Shown one piece after another: positions 26,075 through 36,162 of a DNA stretch of 64,000 nt. The DNA is from Flavobacterium limi (GTDB lineage: Bacteria; Bacteroidota; Bacteroidia; Flavobacteriales; Flavobacteriaceae): the NCBI RefSeq assembly GCF_010645075.1, contig NZ_JAADZV010000015.1, positions 1 through 64,000 on the forward strand, given 5' to 3'. Made by a program: the position numbers and the translations under genes. How positions within the stretch are numbered: the first letter of the stretch is position 1; the number at the start of each line of letters is the position of its first letter. The notes below the pieces were generated by a model. That model did no database searches. It was not told the origin of the DNA and worked only from the letters and a program-made list of their open reading frames with translations.

Positions 26075-29000
26075 TTAAAATGTAACATCAAGACCAAAAA
26101 TTACTGATTTTGGTTGTGGATATCGCCCTAAGTCAATACCAGCAGAGTTTGCATTCGTATCTGCACGGGCAATTTCAGGATCTAAACCGGAATATTTTGT
26201 TAGTGTAACAAGATTTTGACCACTTACATAGAATCTTATATTAGAAAAATAGCTTTTAAATACGTCTCCGGATAATGTATATCCTAAAGTTACATTTTTT
26301 AATCTTGTGTAAGAACCATCTTCAATGTAACGTTCATTGGCCGAAGACCAGTTTATATCAGCTCCCTTTGCTCTTGGAACAGTAGCTGATGGATTAGTAA
26401 CCGCTCCATTTGTACCAATAATTGCTCTGTCTAAAACATCTGTACCTACGTTAAATAGTCGATTCATACCCTGTAAGTCAAAAATATTAGCATTATAAAT
26501 ATCATTTCCCTGAACTCCTGTTATGAAACAGTTGAAATCAAATTTTTTATATGCTGCTGTAATATTTAAACCGTAGGTAAAATCCGGATATGGATTTCCG
26601 ATATTGGTTTTGTCATCTGCGGTAATTAATTTATCTCCATTACGGTCAATAATTCTAATATCACCCGGTTTTACAATAGTTTGACCTGGTCCAAAAACAG
26701 CATCTACTTCTGCCTGATTTTGATAAATTCCGTTTGTTTTATAACCATAAATATAAAATAATGGCTGGCCAACTTCAAGTCTTGAAAAATTTTCTAAACC
26801 GGCTCTTGGCACCGGACCGCCCAATACACTGGTTACACCCGGCGCTAAAGCTGTAACTTCATTTTTACTTGTTCCAAAATTAGCGGTAGCAGACCAGGTA
26901 AAATCACCTTGTCTATCATTATAGCTTAATGATAATTCATAACCGCTTACTTTAATATCGGCAATATTCTGCATTTGAGTTCCTCCGCCTGCAGAACCTA
27001 CAGAAGCAGCTAATGGAACGGCAAAAAGAATGTCACTACTTTTATTATTAAAGTATTCAAAAGAACCTGTAAATTTTTCGTCAAATAAACCAAAATCCAA
27101 ACCTATGTTTCGGTCATTTTTAGACTCCCATTTCAAATCAGGATTAGAAGCAACTCCAGCAGATACGCCAGGTGCATTTCCTCCGGCAATTGGATAATTG
27201 TAGTTTGCAATTAACGTAGCACTATACTGATAGTTGTCTATTCTGTCGTTTCCTGTTGTTCCTGTACTTGCTCTAAGTTTTAATGTACTAAAAACGGAAT
27301 TGGCCATAAAGCTTTCTTTAGCTATATTCCAGCCTACAGCAACAGAATAAAAATTTCCCCAACGATTATTAGCTCCAAAACGAGAGGATGCATCTCTGCG
27401 TCCAGAGAGAGCTAATAAGTATTTATCATCAAAATCATAATTAAGTCGAACAATATATCCAATATTTTTTTCTACAAAATTTGAAGAACCCAGGCTTCCA
27501 TTATTATATCTCAACTGATCAATTTCATTTGAAATATCATACTGGCTTCCAGCAGCTAAACTTTGTGATTTTACATCAATTTTGGTTATAACCCCTAATG
27601 CTTCAAAATTATGTTTTTCGGCAAAAGTAGTTTTGTAAGTTAAACTATTATCAAAAACAATGGTTTGTCCCTGACCATTTGTTTCATTGGTTGTAGAAAA
27701 AGCTTGTTTGTGTGCTGTACCGTCATAGAAACTTGGTACAAATGTATGATCTTTCGTAGTGTAATAATCTAAAGAGACTTGTGACCTGAATTTTAAGCCT
27801 TTGTAAATTTCTAATTCAGCATAAATATTTCCAATTATAGACAGACCATTAATTTTTTGATATCCCAGATTTGCAACACGCACAGGGTTTTCGGCATCAT
27901 TAGAATCAACTGCACTAGGTCCCTGAAATCCTCCTGGATTACTTTCATTATAAATAGGAAAATAAGGTGCCATTTTAATAGCATGCTCTAACAATGTTCT
28001 TCCCCCTGCAGAGCGTTCAGGGTTGGTTTTAGTAAAAGAAACTCCAATATTGCTTCCTAATTTAAGTTTGCCAATATCTTGTGTATTATTTGCCCTAAAA
28101 GAATAACGTTCGAAGCCAGTATTTATAATTGTACCCTCTTGTTTTAAATATTCGGCAGAATAACGACTTGTAGAGTTCTCTGTTCCATTTGAAAAACTTA
28201 AATTATAATCCTGCATTAATCCAGTCCTGAAAATTTCGTCCTGCCAATTGGTATTTATATTACCAAATTCAGCAGCTCTTGATGTCAAATCACTTCCTAA
28301 ATCTTTAGCATATTGGAGATATTGCTGTGTATTTAAGACGTCATATCTTTTAGTGACAGTTTGCGCACCTACGTAAGAGCTAAAAGTTAACTGACCTGGG
28401 CCTTTTTTACCTTTTTTAGTTGTTACCATTATAACTCCATTAAAAGCTTTTGAACCATATAATGCCGTTGTTGAAGCATCTTTTAAAACAGAGATGTTCT
28501 CAATGTCATTTGGACTTAATCCTGACAAGTTACTGGTTAAAACTCCATCTACTACATACAAAGGAGCACTATTTCCCATTGTGGCTAAACCTCGTATAGT
28601 AACTGTAGGGTTGGAACCTGGTGCGCCATTTACAACAGTAACACCAGCTGCTCTACCTTGTAAGGCAGACTCTGCATTCGTAATTGGTACAGCTACAATA
28701 TCTTTCGAAGTAACTGTTGAAATCGCTCCGGTTACCTTTGCTCTTTTTTGAGTACCATATGCTACAACAACTTCATTTAAGGTTTGTGTAGATTCTGCTA
28801 ATTTAACATTAATCACAGTCTGATTACCAACAGTGATTGTTTGTGAAGTTAATCCAACGTAAGAAAATGTTATTTTATCTGTAGCGTTAACCCCTTGTAA
28901 AGAGTAGTTGCCATCAAAGTCTGTTGATGCGCTATTTGTAGATCCTTCTACATTAATGCTGGCACCGGGTAAAGGAACTCCAGAAGGATCCGTCACTATA

Positions 29001-29086
29001 CCCTTTACGATTTTTGATTGTGCCATCACATTTTGAGTGCTAACTATTAGCAATGCGATTATTGCAAATTTTAATTTCAACATCAT
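26075..29086 (-). CDS. SusC-like TonB-dependent outer membrane receptor (block B)
   Basis: This 1003-residue receptor has a signal peptide (about 1-23, cut after NVMAQ), a carboxypeptidase-regulatory-like domain (about 27-100), the conserved stretch NEVVVAYGTQKRAKVTG, a plug (ISVLKDASTTALYGSKAFNGV) and a barrel ending GLDVTF. It forms the channel for the SusD encoded 9 bp downstream. It lies directly downstream of the HTCS gene, in the same orientation, with a 613-bp control region between, the usual layout for an HTCS-controlled pair. The substrate is inferred from the locus to be a xylan fragment. Confidence 0.95.
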   Translation of the reverse strand: MMLKLKFAIIALLIVSTQNVMAQSKIVKGIVTDPSGVPLPGASINVEGSTNSASTDFDGNYSLQGVNATDKITFSYVGLTSQTITVGNQTVINVKLAESTQTLNEVVVAYGTQKRAKVTGAISTVTSKDIVAVPITNAESALQGRAAGVTVVNGAPGSNPTVTIRGLATMGNSAPLYVVDGVLTSNLSGLSPNDIENISVLKDASTTALYGSKAFNGVIMVTTKKGKKGPGQLTFSSYVGAQTVTKRYDVLNTQQYLQYAKDLGSDLTSRAAEFGNINTNWQDEIFRTGLMQDYNLSFSNGTENSTSRYSAEYLKQEGTIINTGFERYSFRANNTQDIGKLKLGSNIGVSFTKTNPERSAGGRTLLEHAIKMAPYFPIYNESNPGGFQGPSAVDSNDAENPVRVANLGYQKINGLSIIGNIYAELEIYKGLKFRSQVSLDYYTTKDHTFVPSFYDGTAHKQAFSTTNETNGQGQTIVFDNSLTYKTTFAEKHNFEALGVITKIDVKSQSLAAGSQYDISNEIDQLRYNNGSLGSSNFVEKNIGYIVRLNYDFDDKYLLALSGRRDASSRFGANNRWGNFYSVAVGWNIAKESFMANSVFSTLKLRASTGTTGNDRIDNYQYSATLIANYNYPIAGGNAPGVSAGVASNPDLKWESKNDRNIGLDFGLFDEKFTGSFEYFNNKSSDILFAVPLAASVGSAGGGTQMQNIADIKVSGYELSLSYNDRQGDFTWSATANFGTSKNEVTALAPGVTSVLGGPVPRAGLENFSRLEVGQPLFYIYGYKTNGIYQNQAEVDAVFGPGQTIVKPGDIRIIDRNGDKLITADDKTNIGNPYPDFTYGLNITAAYKKFDFNCFITGVQGNDIYNANIFDLQGMNRLFNVGTDVLDRAIIGTNGAVTNPSATVPRAKGADINWSSANERYIEDGSYTRLKNVTLGYTLSGDVFKSYFSNIRFYVSGQNLVTLTKYSGLDPEIARADTNANSAGIDLGRYPQPKSVIFGLDVTF

Positions 29087-29344
29087 AGTTAATTGGTTTT
29101 TTTGTTTAGTTAAATAATTGTTTGGCTGTAAAGTTTTTTATTTATTATGATTTAGTTTATAAACTACTTCCTGTCTCTTAAATTTTCAAATATCATTAGT
29201 AATATCTTTTTAGGTTAAATTCTTAAATCATATTATTAATTGATTTTTGATTTTAAAAAGGCTGGGTTCTAATAAATAATGTGTTTTCATTTCATGGTTA
29301 AATTGTTTTTAATATTTGTTAATAGTTTTATAGCATTATTAATC

Positions 29345-29352
29345 CAAAAATA
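29345..29352 (-). promoter_or_regulatory. Candidate -7 box of the block B susC promoter
   Basis: On the minus strand the bases read TATTTTTG, a match to TAnnTTTG. No TTG lies at the expected 18-20 nt upstream; the nearest is 26 nt away. A promoter with a good -7 and no -33 usually needs an activator, which fits HTCS control. The predicted leader is about 250 nt. Confidence 0.4.
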
Positions 29353-29375
29353 TAATCTTAACATAAATTTACTTA

Positions 29376-29408
29376 CTACAAATGATGCAAAAACTATCAA
29401 ATTTGTAG
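29376..29408. promoter_or_regulatory. Perfect inverted repeat upstream of block B susC
   Basis: CTACAAAT (29376-29383) and ATTTGTAG (29401-29408) form a perfect 8-bp inverted repeat with a 17-nt spacer. The arm centres are 25 bp apart. It lies 24 bp upstream of the candidate -7 box, where an activator would touch RNA polymerase. Binding by the HTCS is inferred. The rest of 29087-29650 is AT-rich with no other feature I can support. Confidence 0.45.
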
Positions 29409-29654
29409 CATAAGACACACAAAAAAGCTAAAATTTATCTTTAGGATTGTTTTTAAGAGAAAAAAAGTAATTGAGAATTATTAATAAGTATTCTTTTAAA
29501 TTTAAGTATGTAAAAAATAAAGCACTACTTATTAATATGTAGTAATATTGAGGATAAAATCTGAAATTAAATCTAAAGTTATAGTAGAGTAATTTGTTTT
29601 AGAAAAACTAATAAAAAGTAGTTTAAATAAACAAATTATTTGTTTCGTATATAA

Positions 29655-29680
29655 CAAAAAAAAAGACGGCTATGCCGTCT
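29655..29680 (-). terminator. Intrinsic terminator of the HTCS gene
   Basis: On the minus strand AGACGGC and GCCGTCT (29680-29674 and 29670-29664) pair across a 3-nt loop and are followed by a run of nine T. It ends HTCS transcription 20 bp after the stop, so susC downstream needs its own promoter. Confidence 0.9.
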
Positions 29681-29699
29681 AAATAATACTTCATAAAAA

Positions 29700-32600
29700 T
29701 TATTGTTTGTTATTATGTTTAGGTAGGTGACCGTATTTTTCTTTATAGCATTTTGTAAAATAGGAAGGAGAGCTAAAACCAACTTTATAACTAATCTCTG
29801 TTATATTGTCATTTCCAAGTTCTATTAATTCTTTTGCTTTTTCCAAACGAACATTGCGTATAAATTCATTTACAGATACACCGGTTAGGGTTTTAATTTT
29901 TCGATATAATTGGCTTCTGCTCAAAAAAACCTTCGAAGCCAGAATTTCAACGCTTAATTCAGTTTCACTTAAATTTTCAGTAATATAACTAAGAATGTTT
30001 TTTATAAATTCATTGTCTAAAGTAGTGGTCTTTTCTTTAGCTTTTGGCGTAATTCCATTATAGAATTTATTAAACATAATCTGTCTGCTGTTAATGAGCC
30101 GGACCAGACTTGACCTCAAAATGTCCATATCAAAAGGTTTACTCAAATACATATCCGCTCCGGAATCTATCCCTTCTAATCGGTCTTTAACTAACGCTTT
30201 TGCAGACAACATCATTAACGGAATATGGCTGGTTTTTAAATCTGCCTTGATATTTTTGCACAACTCCAGGCCACTCATAACCGGCATAATTACATCTGTC
30301 AAAATCAAATCAGGTAATTTCTGCAAGGCTAATTCCAAACCAACCTGACCATTCTCAGCGACTAGAACTTTATATTCTTTTTTGAGTTCATTTTTTAAAT
30401 AATTTCGTAGCTCAACATTATCCTCAACAATCAAAATGGTATAGACTCTATCTTGCTTTTCCTCATTATCTTGTGATTGTTCCTCGGTTTTTTCAATTAC
30501 AGGTGTATAGCTTATTTTTTTCTCCTTTTTAAATTCCTCAAATGATATTTCATTGTCATTAAAAAAATCTTTTCCAACAGGAAATAGGAGTTTAAAAGTG
30601 GTACCAACTCCCAATTCACTTTCTACCTCGATTATTCCTTTATGTAATTCCACAAATCCGCGAACAACTTCTAATCCTATCCCCGTACTTCCATAATATG
30701 CTTTATTTAAGTTGTTTACCTGGTAAAAACGGTCAAAGATTCTCTTAATGTCTTTTTTATCCAGTCCTGCACCAGTGTCTTCAATAATTATCTCAAATGA
30801 GGGGTAAGTATTGACTGCACTTATCAGAGGAAAATTTGTATCTTCTTCATTGACTACTATTTTTACTTTTATTATGCCATTATCGGGAGTAACCTTAAAA
30901 GCATTTGAGATTACATTAAAAATAATTTTCTCGAACATTTTAGGGTCTATCCAGTCTTTCAAGGATGTTTTGTTAGACTCAAATCGCAGATCAATACCAC
31001 GGCTGAATGCTTCTTCATCAAAATAACTGACAATTTCTTTTGTAAAGTTAATTACTTCAAGCAGCTGTAGTTTAATGGTCATTTTGTTAAACTGCAATTG
31101 ATTAAAATCCATTAACTCATTAATTAGCCTGGAAAGCCTGTCTGAACTTTTTTGAATAGTTTTCAATTTATTGAGCACACCTTCTGGTAATTCAGGACTG
31201 TGATTTCTGATTATATCTCCTAACGGATTTAAAATTAAGGTGAGGGGAGTTCTGAACTCATGTGATATATTGGTAAAGAACTGCAACTTTTTATTATTTA
31301 ATTTTTCAATTTGGATGGCTTTTTTCTGTTCAAATTCTATCATTTGTTTTTGTTTAAAACGATTTTGATAGTATTGATTGGCAAAATGAACTGCAGCAAA
31401 AAGTAATAAAGAATAAAACAGGTAAGCAAACGATGTTTTCCACCAGGGCGGTAAAATCTCAATTTTTAATTCCAATGGTTTATGGCTCCAGACTCCATTT
31501 TTTTCTGAAGCCTTTACTTTGAAAACATAATTCCCAGGTGCTAAGTTAGTGTAAGTGGCTGAACGTTTATTGCCTACATAATTCCAAGAGTCTTCAAATC
31601 CTTCTAAATAATAAGCGAATTCATTTCTGGCAGGAAAAGAATAATTGATGGCGATAAAATCAATTGTAAATACAGACTGATCATGTTTAAGGATTATTTT
31701 TTTAGTCTCAGATAGGACTTTAATTAAAGGCGAATTTTTTTCAAGTGGCGCAACAGACTTATTAAAAAGTTTTAAATCTGTTAAGTAAATTGGAAGCTGT
31801 TTTTTACTTTTAACTAAACTTGCAGGATTAAAGTAATTTAAGCCTTCGTAACTTCCAAAATAAAGCAGTCCGTTTTTATCTTTTAATACAGAATTATTAT
31901 TAAAATCATTTCCCAAAAGTCCGTCATGCGCAGAATAATTGAAGGAAATTTTGCTTTTTAAATCCAGTTTGGTAATTCCCTTTTTTCCGCTTATCCAAAT
32001 ACATCCATCATTAGATTCAGAAATTGATGAAATTGATTTTTCATGCAGCCCTTTGAAATTAATATACCATTGTAGCAGGTCTGTTTTTTTATTGTAGCTA
32101 AATAATCCGGCACCATCAGTACCAATCCATATTTCTTTGTTTGTGGCCTGATATAAGGTGTTGATAGTATGAATGCTTTTGTGATTTTTAAGTTTTTCAG
32201 ACATTTTATTCCGAAAAGAAGTTACTGAAAAAGTGACGAAATCATCTGTATTAACTTTGTACAGGCCGGTTGTCGAACCAACCCAGACGGCATTGTCAGA
32301 ATCAGCAATCACTTTTCTGATATCTAAATTAATTAATCCATTTGTATAAAATGGTTTAGAATCACAATGATGAAACTGGCCGTCCGATGGGGTGTAATAA
32401 TGAAGCCCTTTTGCAAAAGTTCCTATCCAGATTACGCCTCTGGAATCCTGTGCTATGCTCATGATATTGTCTGAAGTCAGACCTGGAGTGTTTTTTGTAT
32501 TGTAATTAATAAAGTTTCTGCTTCCTTTCTTTAAAACAAAAATGCCTTCATTCCAGCTTGATAACCAAATATTCTGATGTTTATCTATAAAAACATTCGT

Positions 32601-33836
32601 GATATTATCATTAGTTAATCCGGAATAAAGGCTGTAATCAGATTTGGTAATATGTCTAAAAAGTTTAGTTTTCGGATTATAAACATCAACTCCTCCGCCT
32701 TCCATCGAGATCCATAACTGGCCTTCATTATCTTTGGCAATACCGGTGACACAACTGGTTTGTAATGATTGAGGGTTTCCCGGTAGGCTTTCTATAATAT
32801 TTACTTTGCTGTTTATTTTGTCAAATACACCTAAGCCTTTGTTATAATAGCCCAGCCAGATTCTTTTTTCTTTATCTAAAAATAAAGACCACACAGAGTT
32901 TGAACTTAAGCTGCGGGTACTGAATTTACTGTTTACATACTTTTTTTGAATTGCACCCTCATCGTTTACAATGATTAGTCCATCATTTTCGGTTGCACAT
33001 AAAATTGTTTTAGGATCTGTTGCCAGTAAGGACATGATTCTTTTTTGGGTGATGGGATACAAAACAGCCTGTTTGGTTTTAACATTTAAATCTACTTTTA
33101 CCAGCCCCTTATAACCATTTCCTATCCATAAATTTTGTTTGCTGTCGATACACATCGATACTAATGTACCAGTAAGTAATTGATCTGCCTGACTAATTTC
33201 TAATTTTTTGATCTCATTTTTTACAGGGTCAACTGCTTTTAATCCAAAATTGGTACCTAAATATATAGTGCCATTTTTATCTTTTGCCAGACAATTGATA
33301 AGACAGTTTTTTGAATTTGGGATATTGAGTTTTATTTGAGTAATTTTTCGGGACTCTGTATTGAGTTTCAATAACCCCCCATTAAATGTTCCTAAGAAAA
33401 GATTCCCATTATTGTCTTCGATAATGCTTTTAACGGAAATTATCGTTTCTCTTCCGTTTTTTTTTTGGATATCAATATTTTCAAAAGTATTCAAATTCCT
33501 GTTATACAGGCACAATCCCTCGTCTGTACCTATCCACAATCGGTTGCGTGTATCGACGTATGCAACGTAAATAAGATTGCTGTTAATAGAATTGTTTGCT
33601 TTGGAGTTTTGCTCATACGCAATATAATTTACTCCATCGAATTTATACAAACCTGCTCCGTTTGTTCCAATCCAAATGACTCCGGATTGATCCTGTGCAA
33701 TGGTATAAATACCACTTTTTGAAGTTTCTTTACTTACGAGTCTAAATTGATAGTTTTCAAATGTATTTTGAGAAAACAAACAATGCATTGTAAAGAATAA
33801 TATGGCACAGATTCTAAAACATTTTTTTTGGGACAT
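29700..33836 (-). CDS. Hybrid two-component system regulator (HTCS)
   Basis: This 1378-residue membrane protein senses an oligosaccharide in the periplasm and controls transcription directly. In order it has a signal segment (about 1-22), two seven-bladed propellers built from repeats such as GVIWIGTNGAGLYKFDG (about 30-700), a Y_Y_Y domain (about 705-795), one membrane helix (about 803-823), a HisKA domain with His859 in SHEFRTPL, a HATPase (about 965-1085, with GTGIGLEVV), a receiver (about 1135-1250, Asp1181 in LTDVIMP) and an AraC-type DNA-binding domain (about 1285-1375). It sits next to the susCD pair it probably activates. Its coding sequence contains an exact copy of the operator 12-mer (33536-33547). 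Confidence 0.95.
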   Translation of the reverse strand: MSQKKCFRICAILFFTMHCLFSQNTFENYQFRLVSKETSKSGIYTIAQDQSGVIWIGTNGAGLYKFDGVNYIAYEQNSKANNSINSNLIYVAYVDTRNRLWIGTDEGLCLYNRNLNTFENIDIQKKNGRETIISVKSIIEDNNGNLFLGTFNGGLLKLNTESRKITQIKLNIPNSKNCLINCLAKDKNGTIYLGTNFGLKAVDPVKNEIKKLEISQADQLLTGTLVSMCIDSKQNLWIGNGYKGLVKVDLNVKTKQAVLYPITQKRIMSLLATDPKTILCATENDGLIIVNDEGAIQKKYVNSKFSTRSLSSNSVWSLFLDKEKRIWLGYYNKGLGVFDKINSKVNIIESLPGNPQSLQTSCVTGIAKDNEGQLWISMEGGGVDVYNPKTKLFRHITKSDYSLYSGLTNDNITNVFIDKHQNIWLSSWNEGIFVLKKGSRNFINYNTKNTPGLTSDNIMSIAQDSRGVIWIGTFAKGLHYYTPSDGQFHHCDSKPFYTNGLINLDIRKVIADSDNAVWVGSTTGLYKVNTDDFVTFSVTSFRNKMSEKLKNHKSIHTINTLYQATNKEIWIGTDGAGLFSYNKKTDLLQWYINFKGLHEKSISSISESNDGCIWISGKKGITKLDLKSKISFNYSAHDGLLGNDFNNNSVLKDKNGLLYFGSYEGLNYFNPASLVKSKKQLPIYLTDLKLFNKSVAPLEKNSPLIKVLSETKKIILKHDQSVFTIDFIAINYSFPARNEFAYYLEGFEDSWNYVGNKRSATYTNLAPGNYVFKVKASEKNGVWSHKPLELKIEILPPWWKTSFAYLFYSLLLFAAVHFANQYYQNRFKQKQMIEFEQKKAIQIEKLNNKKLQFFTNISHEFRTPLTLILNPLGDIIRNHSPELPEGVLNKLKTIQKSSDRLSRLINELMDFNQLQFNKMTIKLQLLEVINFTKEIVSYFDEEAFSRGIDLRFESNKTSLKDWIDPKMFEKIIFNVISNAFKVTPDNGIIKVKIVVNEEDTNFPLISAVNTYPSFEIIIEDTGAGLDKKDIKRIFDRFYQVNNLNKAYYGSTGIGLEVVRGFVELHKGIIEVESELGVGTTFKLLFPVGKDFFNDNEISFEEFKKEKKISYTPVIEKTEEQSQDNEEKQDRVYTILIVEDNVELRNYLKNELKKEYKVLVAENGQVGLELALQKLPDLILTDVIMPVMSGLELCKNIKADLKTSHIPLMMLSAKALVKDRLEGIDSGADMYLSKPFDMDILRSSLVRLINSRQIMFNKFYNGITPKAKEKTTTLDNEFIKNILSYITENLSETELSVEILASKVFLSRSQLYRKIKTLTGVSVNEFIRNVRLEKAKELIELGNDNITEISYKVGFSSPSYFTKCYKEKYGHLPKHNNKQ
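33536..33547 (-). promoter_or_regulatory. Intragenic exact match to the operator 12-mer
   Basis: On the minus strand the bases read GCAACCGATTGT, identical to the site at 138-149. It lies about 290 bp inside the HTCS coding region, where it encodes Arg-Asn-Arg-Leu of a propeller repeat. Coding constraint could explain it. If it is bound, it could act as a roadblock on HTCS transcription. Confidence 0.25.
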
Positions 33837-34005
33837 TTATATAATAATTAGTAAAATTATAATAAATATATACTATTTTAATTGAAAACCAACTATTTGT
33901 TTTTCAATATATTAATTTTTTGCGCTTTTTAATTGTAAGATTTATTGTGTTTTTTATTTTGGATTATTTAGATGTTTCCTTCTTTTTGTAGTGCTCAGAG
34001 ACGAT

Positions 34006-35466
34006 TTATCTTCTTTCTTTTAAATCTTTTTCAATCTCAATTTCCATGTTTTTGTCTATTACATAGAAACACAATAAAACGGCGCTTATGATAAAAATAA
34101 ATCCCGGATAAATGCTTATTGATAGTTTAATTCCTTCAAGCGCTGCTGATACCTGATGAAATTCTCCGGCAACATAGCCATATTTAGATAAAAAGGCGGC
34201 TCCCAGTGCCCCTCCGATACTTATACCAATTTTTAATCCGAAAATCATAGCCGAAAAAACAGTTGCTGTCGCTCTTCGGTTATTTTTCCATTCGCTGTAG
34301 TCAGCTACATCAGCAATCATAGCCCATAGTAAGGGAATTGTTACTCCGTAAATAAATCCGTGTGCTAACTGGGTTAGGAATACCATTGTAATAGCTGTTT
34401 TGCTGTAAAAATTAAAAAGTAATAAGCTTATAGCAGATAAAAATATGAATGTAATGTAGATATTTCTTTTGCCAAAGGAATCTGCGAGAGACTTTGAAAA
34501 CATAATTCCAAAAATCATAAAAAGAATTCCGCCAGCATTAAAGAGACTAAATGCAGAAGTAGGAATATCTTTCGGCCACTGGAGATCTGTTAATCCCATT
34601 CCCGTTAAAAAATTATTCAAATAGCCTATAAATGTAGTAAAGCCAATATTTTTCAAAAAAACAGTTTGTGCAGCAGGATCTAAATAATATTTAAAGTAAA
34701 AAACATACATTCCGCCTTTCAAGGATAAAGTTATAAATACCAAAATGGTAACTAGTAACATAATAAACCAGGGACCGTTTTTTGATAAATCTATAAAATC
34801 CTGTTTTATGGAAGATTCCTGATTCTTTTTGGGAATAATTCTTTCTTTTGTAGTAAAAAAAGTAATAAGCAGACAAATTACCCCGATAATTGCGAATAAT
34901 AGCATTGTGTTTTTAAAGCCAACAGCTTTGTCGCCATGCCCTAAAATCAGGACTAATGGTAATAGAAGGGACTGAATAATAAACTGAGCAATCATTACAG
35001 CTACAAATCGATACGAAGAAAGACTGTTTCTTTCTTTCATGTCGCCTGTTAAGACACCACTTAAAGCCACATAGGGTAAATTGTTTGCCGCATAAATTAA
35101 TACCAAAAAAAAGTAAGTGAGTAATGTATAGACTATCTTGCCGCTTAATCCAAAATCAGGAGTTAAAAAAGAGAGTACAGCAGCTACTCCAAAGGGAAAA
35201 GCGGTCCATAATATCCAGGGTCTGAACTTGCCCCACCGTGTTCTGGTACGGTCAGCAATAATTCCCATAATGATATTAAAAAAAGCACCTATAAAACCAC
35301 CAATAAAAATAATAACACTTGCCGTTCCTGCAGGAATTTTATAAACATCCGTGTAAAAGAAAGCTAAAAAGGTCAGCAATGTCTGAAAAATCAAATTTGC
35401 AGCAAAATCACCTAAACCATAACCTATTTTTTCTAGTACTGAAAGTTTTTGTGATGTATTACTCAT
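34006..35466 (-). CDS. GPH-family sugar:cation symporter
   Basis: This 486-residue inner-membrane protein of the glycoside-pentoside-hexuronide family (major facilitator fold) has about 12 hydrophobic helices. The family motif after helix 2, GIIADRTRTRWGKFRPWILW, is present at about residues 62-81. LLWAMIADVADYSEWKNNRR at about 380-400 is the second hallmark. Family members such as XynB- or XylP-like transporters carry xylosides or xylose. Here it probably takes xylose or xylo-oligosaccharides from periplasm to cytoplasm. It lies 169 bp upstream of the HTCS gene in the same orientation and may share a transcript with it. Confidence 0.88.
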   Translation of the reverse strand: MSNTSQKLSVLEKIGYGLGDFAANLIFQTLLTFLAFFYTDVYKIPAGTASVIIFIGGFIGAFFNIIMGIIADRTRTRWGKFRPWILWTAFPFGVAAVLSFLTPDFGLSGKIVYTLLTYFFLVLIYAANNLPYVALSGVLTGDMKERNSLSSYRFVAVMIAQFIIQSLLLPLVLILGHGDKAVGFKNTMLLFAIIGVICLLITFFTTKERIIPKKNQESSIKQDFIDLSKNGPWFIMLLVTILVFITLSLKGGMYVFYFKYYLDPAAQTVFLKNIGFTTFIGYLNNFLTGMGLTDLQWPKDIPTSAFSLFNAGGILFMIFGIMFSKSLADSFGKRNIYITFIFLSAISLLLFNFYSKTAITMVFLTQLAHGFIYGVTIPLLWAMIADVADYSEWKNNRRATATVFSAMIFGLKIGISIGGALGAAFLSKYGYVAGEFHQVSAALEGIKLSISIYPGFIFIISAVLLCFYVIDKNMEIEIEKDLKERR

Positions 35467-35785
35467 AAAGATGCTGTTTTTATTTCATTAGTCATTTATA
35501 CCGATTTTAAAATTATTTGTAATAGATTTTATCAGAAAATGAATCTTTTTTTATCCATATTAATAAAAACTAAACGTAAAAATAGCTTGAAAGTTGAAAT
35601 AAGATTGTCAATTTTGAAGCGTTTAATAGCATATTTGAAGCATAATTTGATTGCGGTAAATCTATTAAATATTAATTAGTATTTTACCTTCACAGTTAAA
35701 AACACGTACTCATTTCCACTGAGTTAAACTCCTTTTTTATTTCATTTAACTAATTGTAATCAATACCTTTTTTTGTAAAAAATAA

Positions 35786-35797
35786 GAAACCGGTTGT
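35786..35797 (+). promoter_or_regulatory. Upstream LacI-type operator of block C
   Basis: GAAACCGGTTGT contains AACCGGTT, a perfect 8-bp palindrome with the CG centre of LacI-family operators. It matches the site at 138-149 at 10 of 12 positions. It lies 257 bp upstream of the promoter-overlapping site at 36043, close to the 245-bp separation seen in block A. The gap 35467-36042 has nothing else I can support. Confidence 0.5.
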
Positions 35798-36042
35798 CTT
35801 TTTTATTTGTCGGAATATCAAAAAAGTAAAAACCTATCTGAAAACATAAGTAACATAATCACTTTTGTATGTGCTTCTCTTTTACTCTTAAAAAATTTAC
35901 AAATTTTTAATGTTTTTATTAATGTATAGATTTGCTTTGGAGTCTTTTTTATTAATATCGATAATATAAAATATTCAATATATAAATAAATAGTATGTTT
36001 TTATATTCAATAAATTATTAAAAATCAATAAAAAAATATCAA

Positions 36043-36054
36043 ACAACCGATTGT
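36043..36054 (+). promoter_or_regulatory. Main LacI-type operator of block C
   Basis: ACAACCGATTGT is identical to the block A operator at 455-466 and covers the -33 TTG in the same way. A 12-base exact repeat at the same promoter position is unlikely by chance. Confidence 0.65.
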
Positions 36055-36080
36055 GTATTGAAATATTATTTTTATATTTG
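36051..36080 (+). promoter_or_regulatory. Promoter of block C
   Basis: TTG (36051-36053), a 19-nt spacer and TATATTTG (36073-36080) match the Bacteroidota consensus. The spacing equals that of the susC promoter at 463-492. ACACTTATT (36089-36097) is also shared at the same offset. The predicted start near 36087 leaves an unusually long leader of about 360 nt before the first gene. Confidence 0.7.
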
Positions 36081-36162
36081 TAATAAACACACTTATTATT
36101 ATAGATGTATTTTTTTTACTTAAAAGATCTTGAATTTAGATTTCCTTATTTGTGATGTATTG

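Noticed and set aside
33881..33908. ATTGAAAA-N12-TTTTCAAT palindrome upstream of the HTCS gene
   Set aside because: It is pure AT-rich sequence in an AT-rich gap with no second copy; too weak to call an operator.
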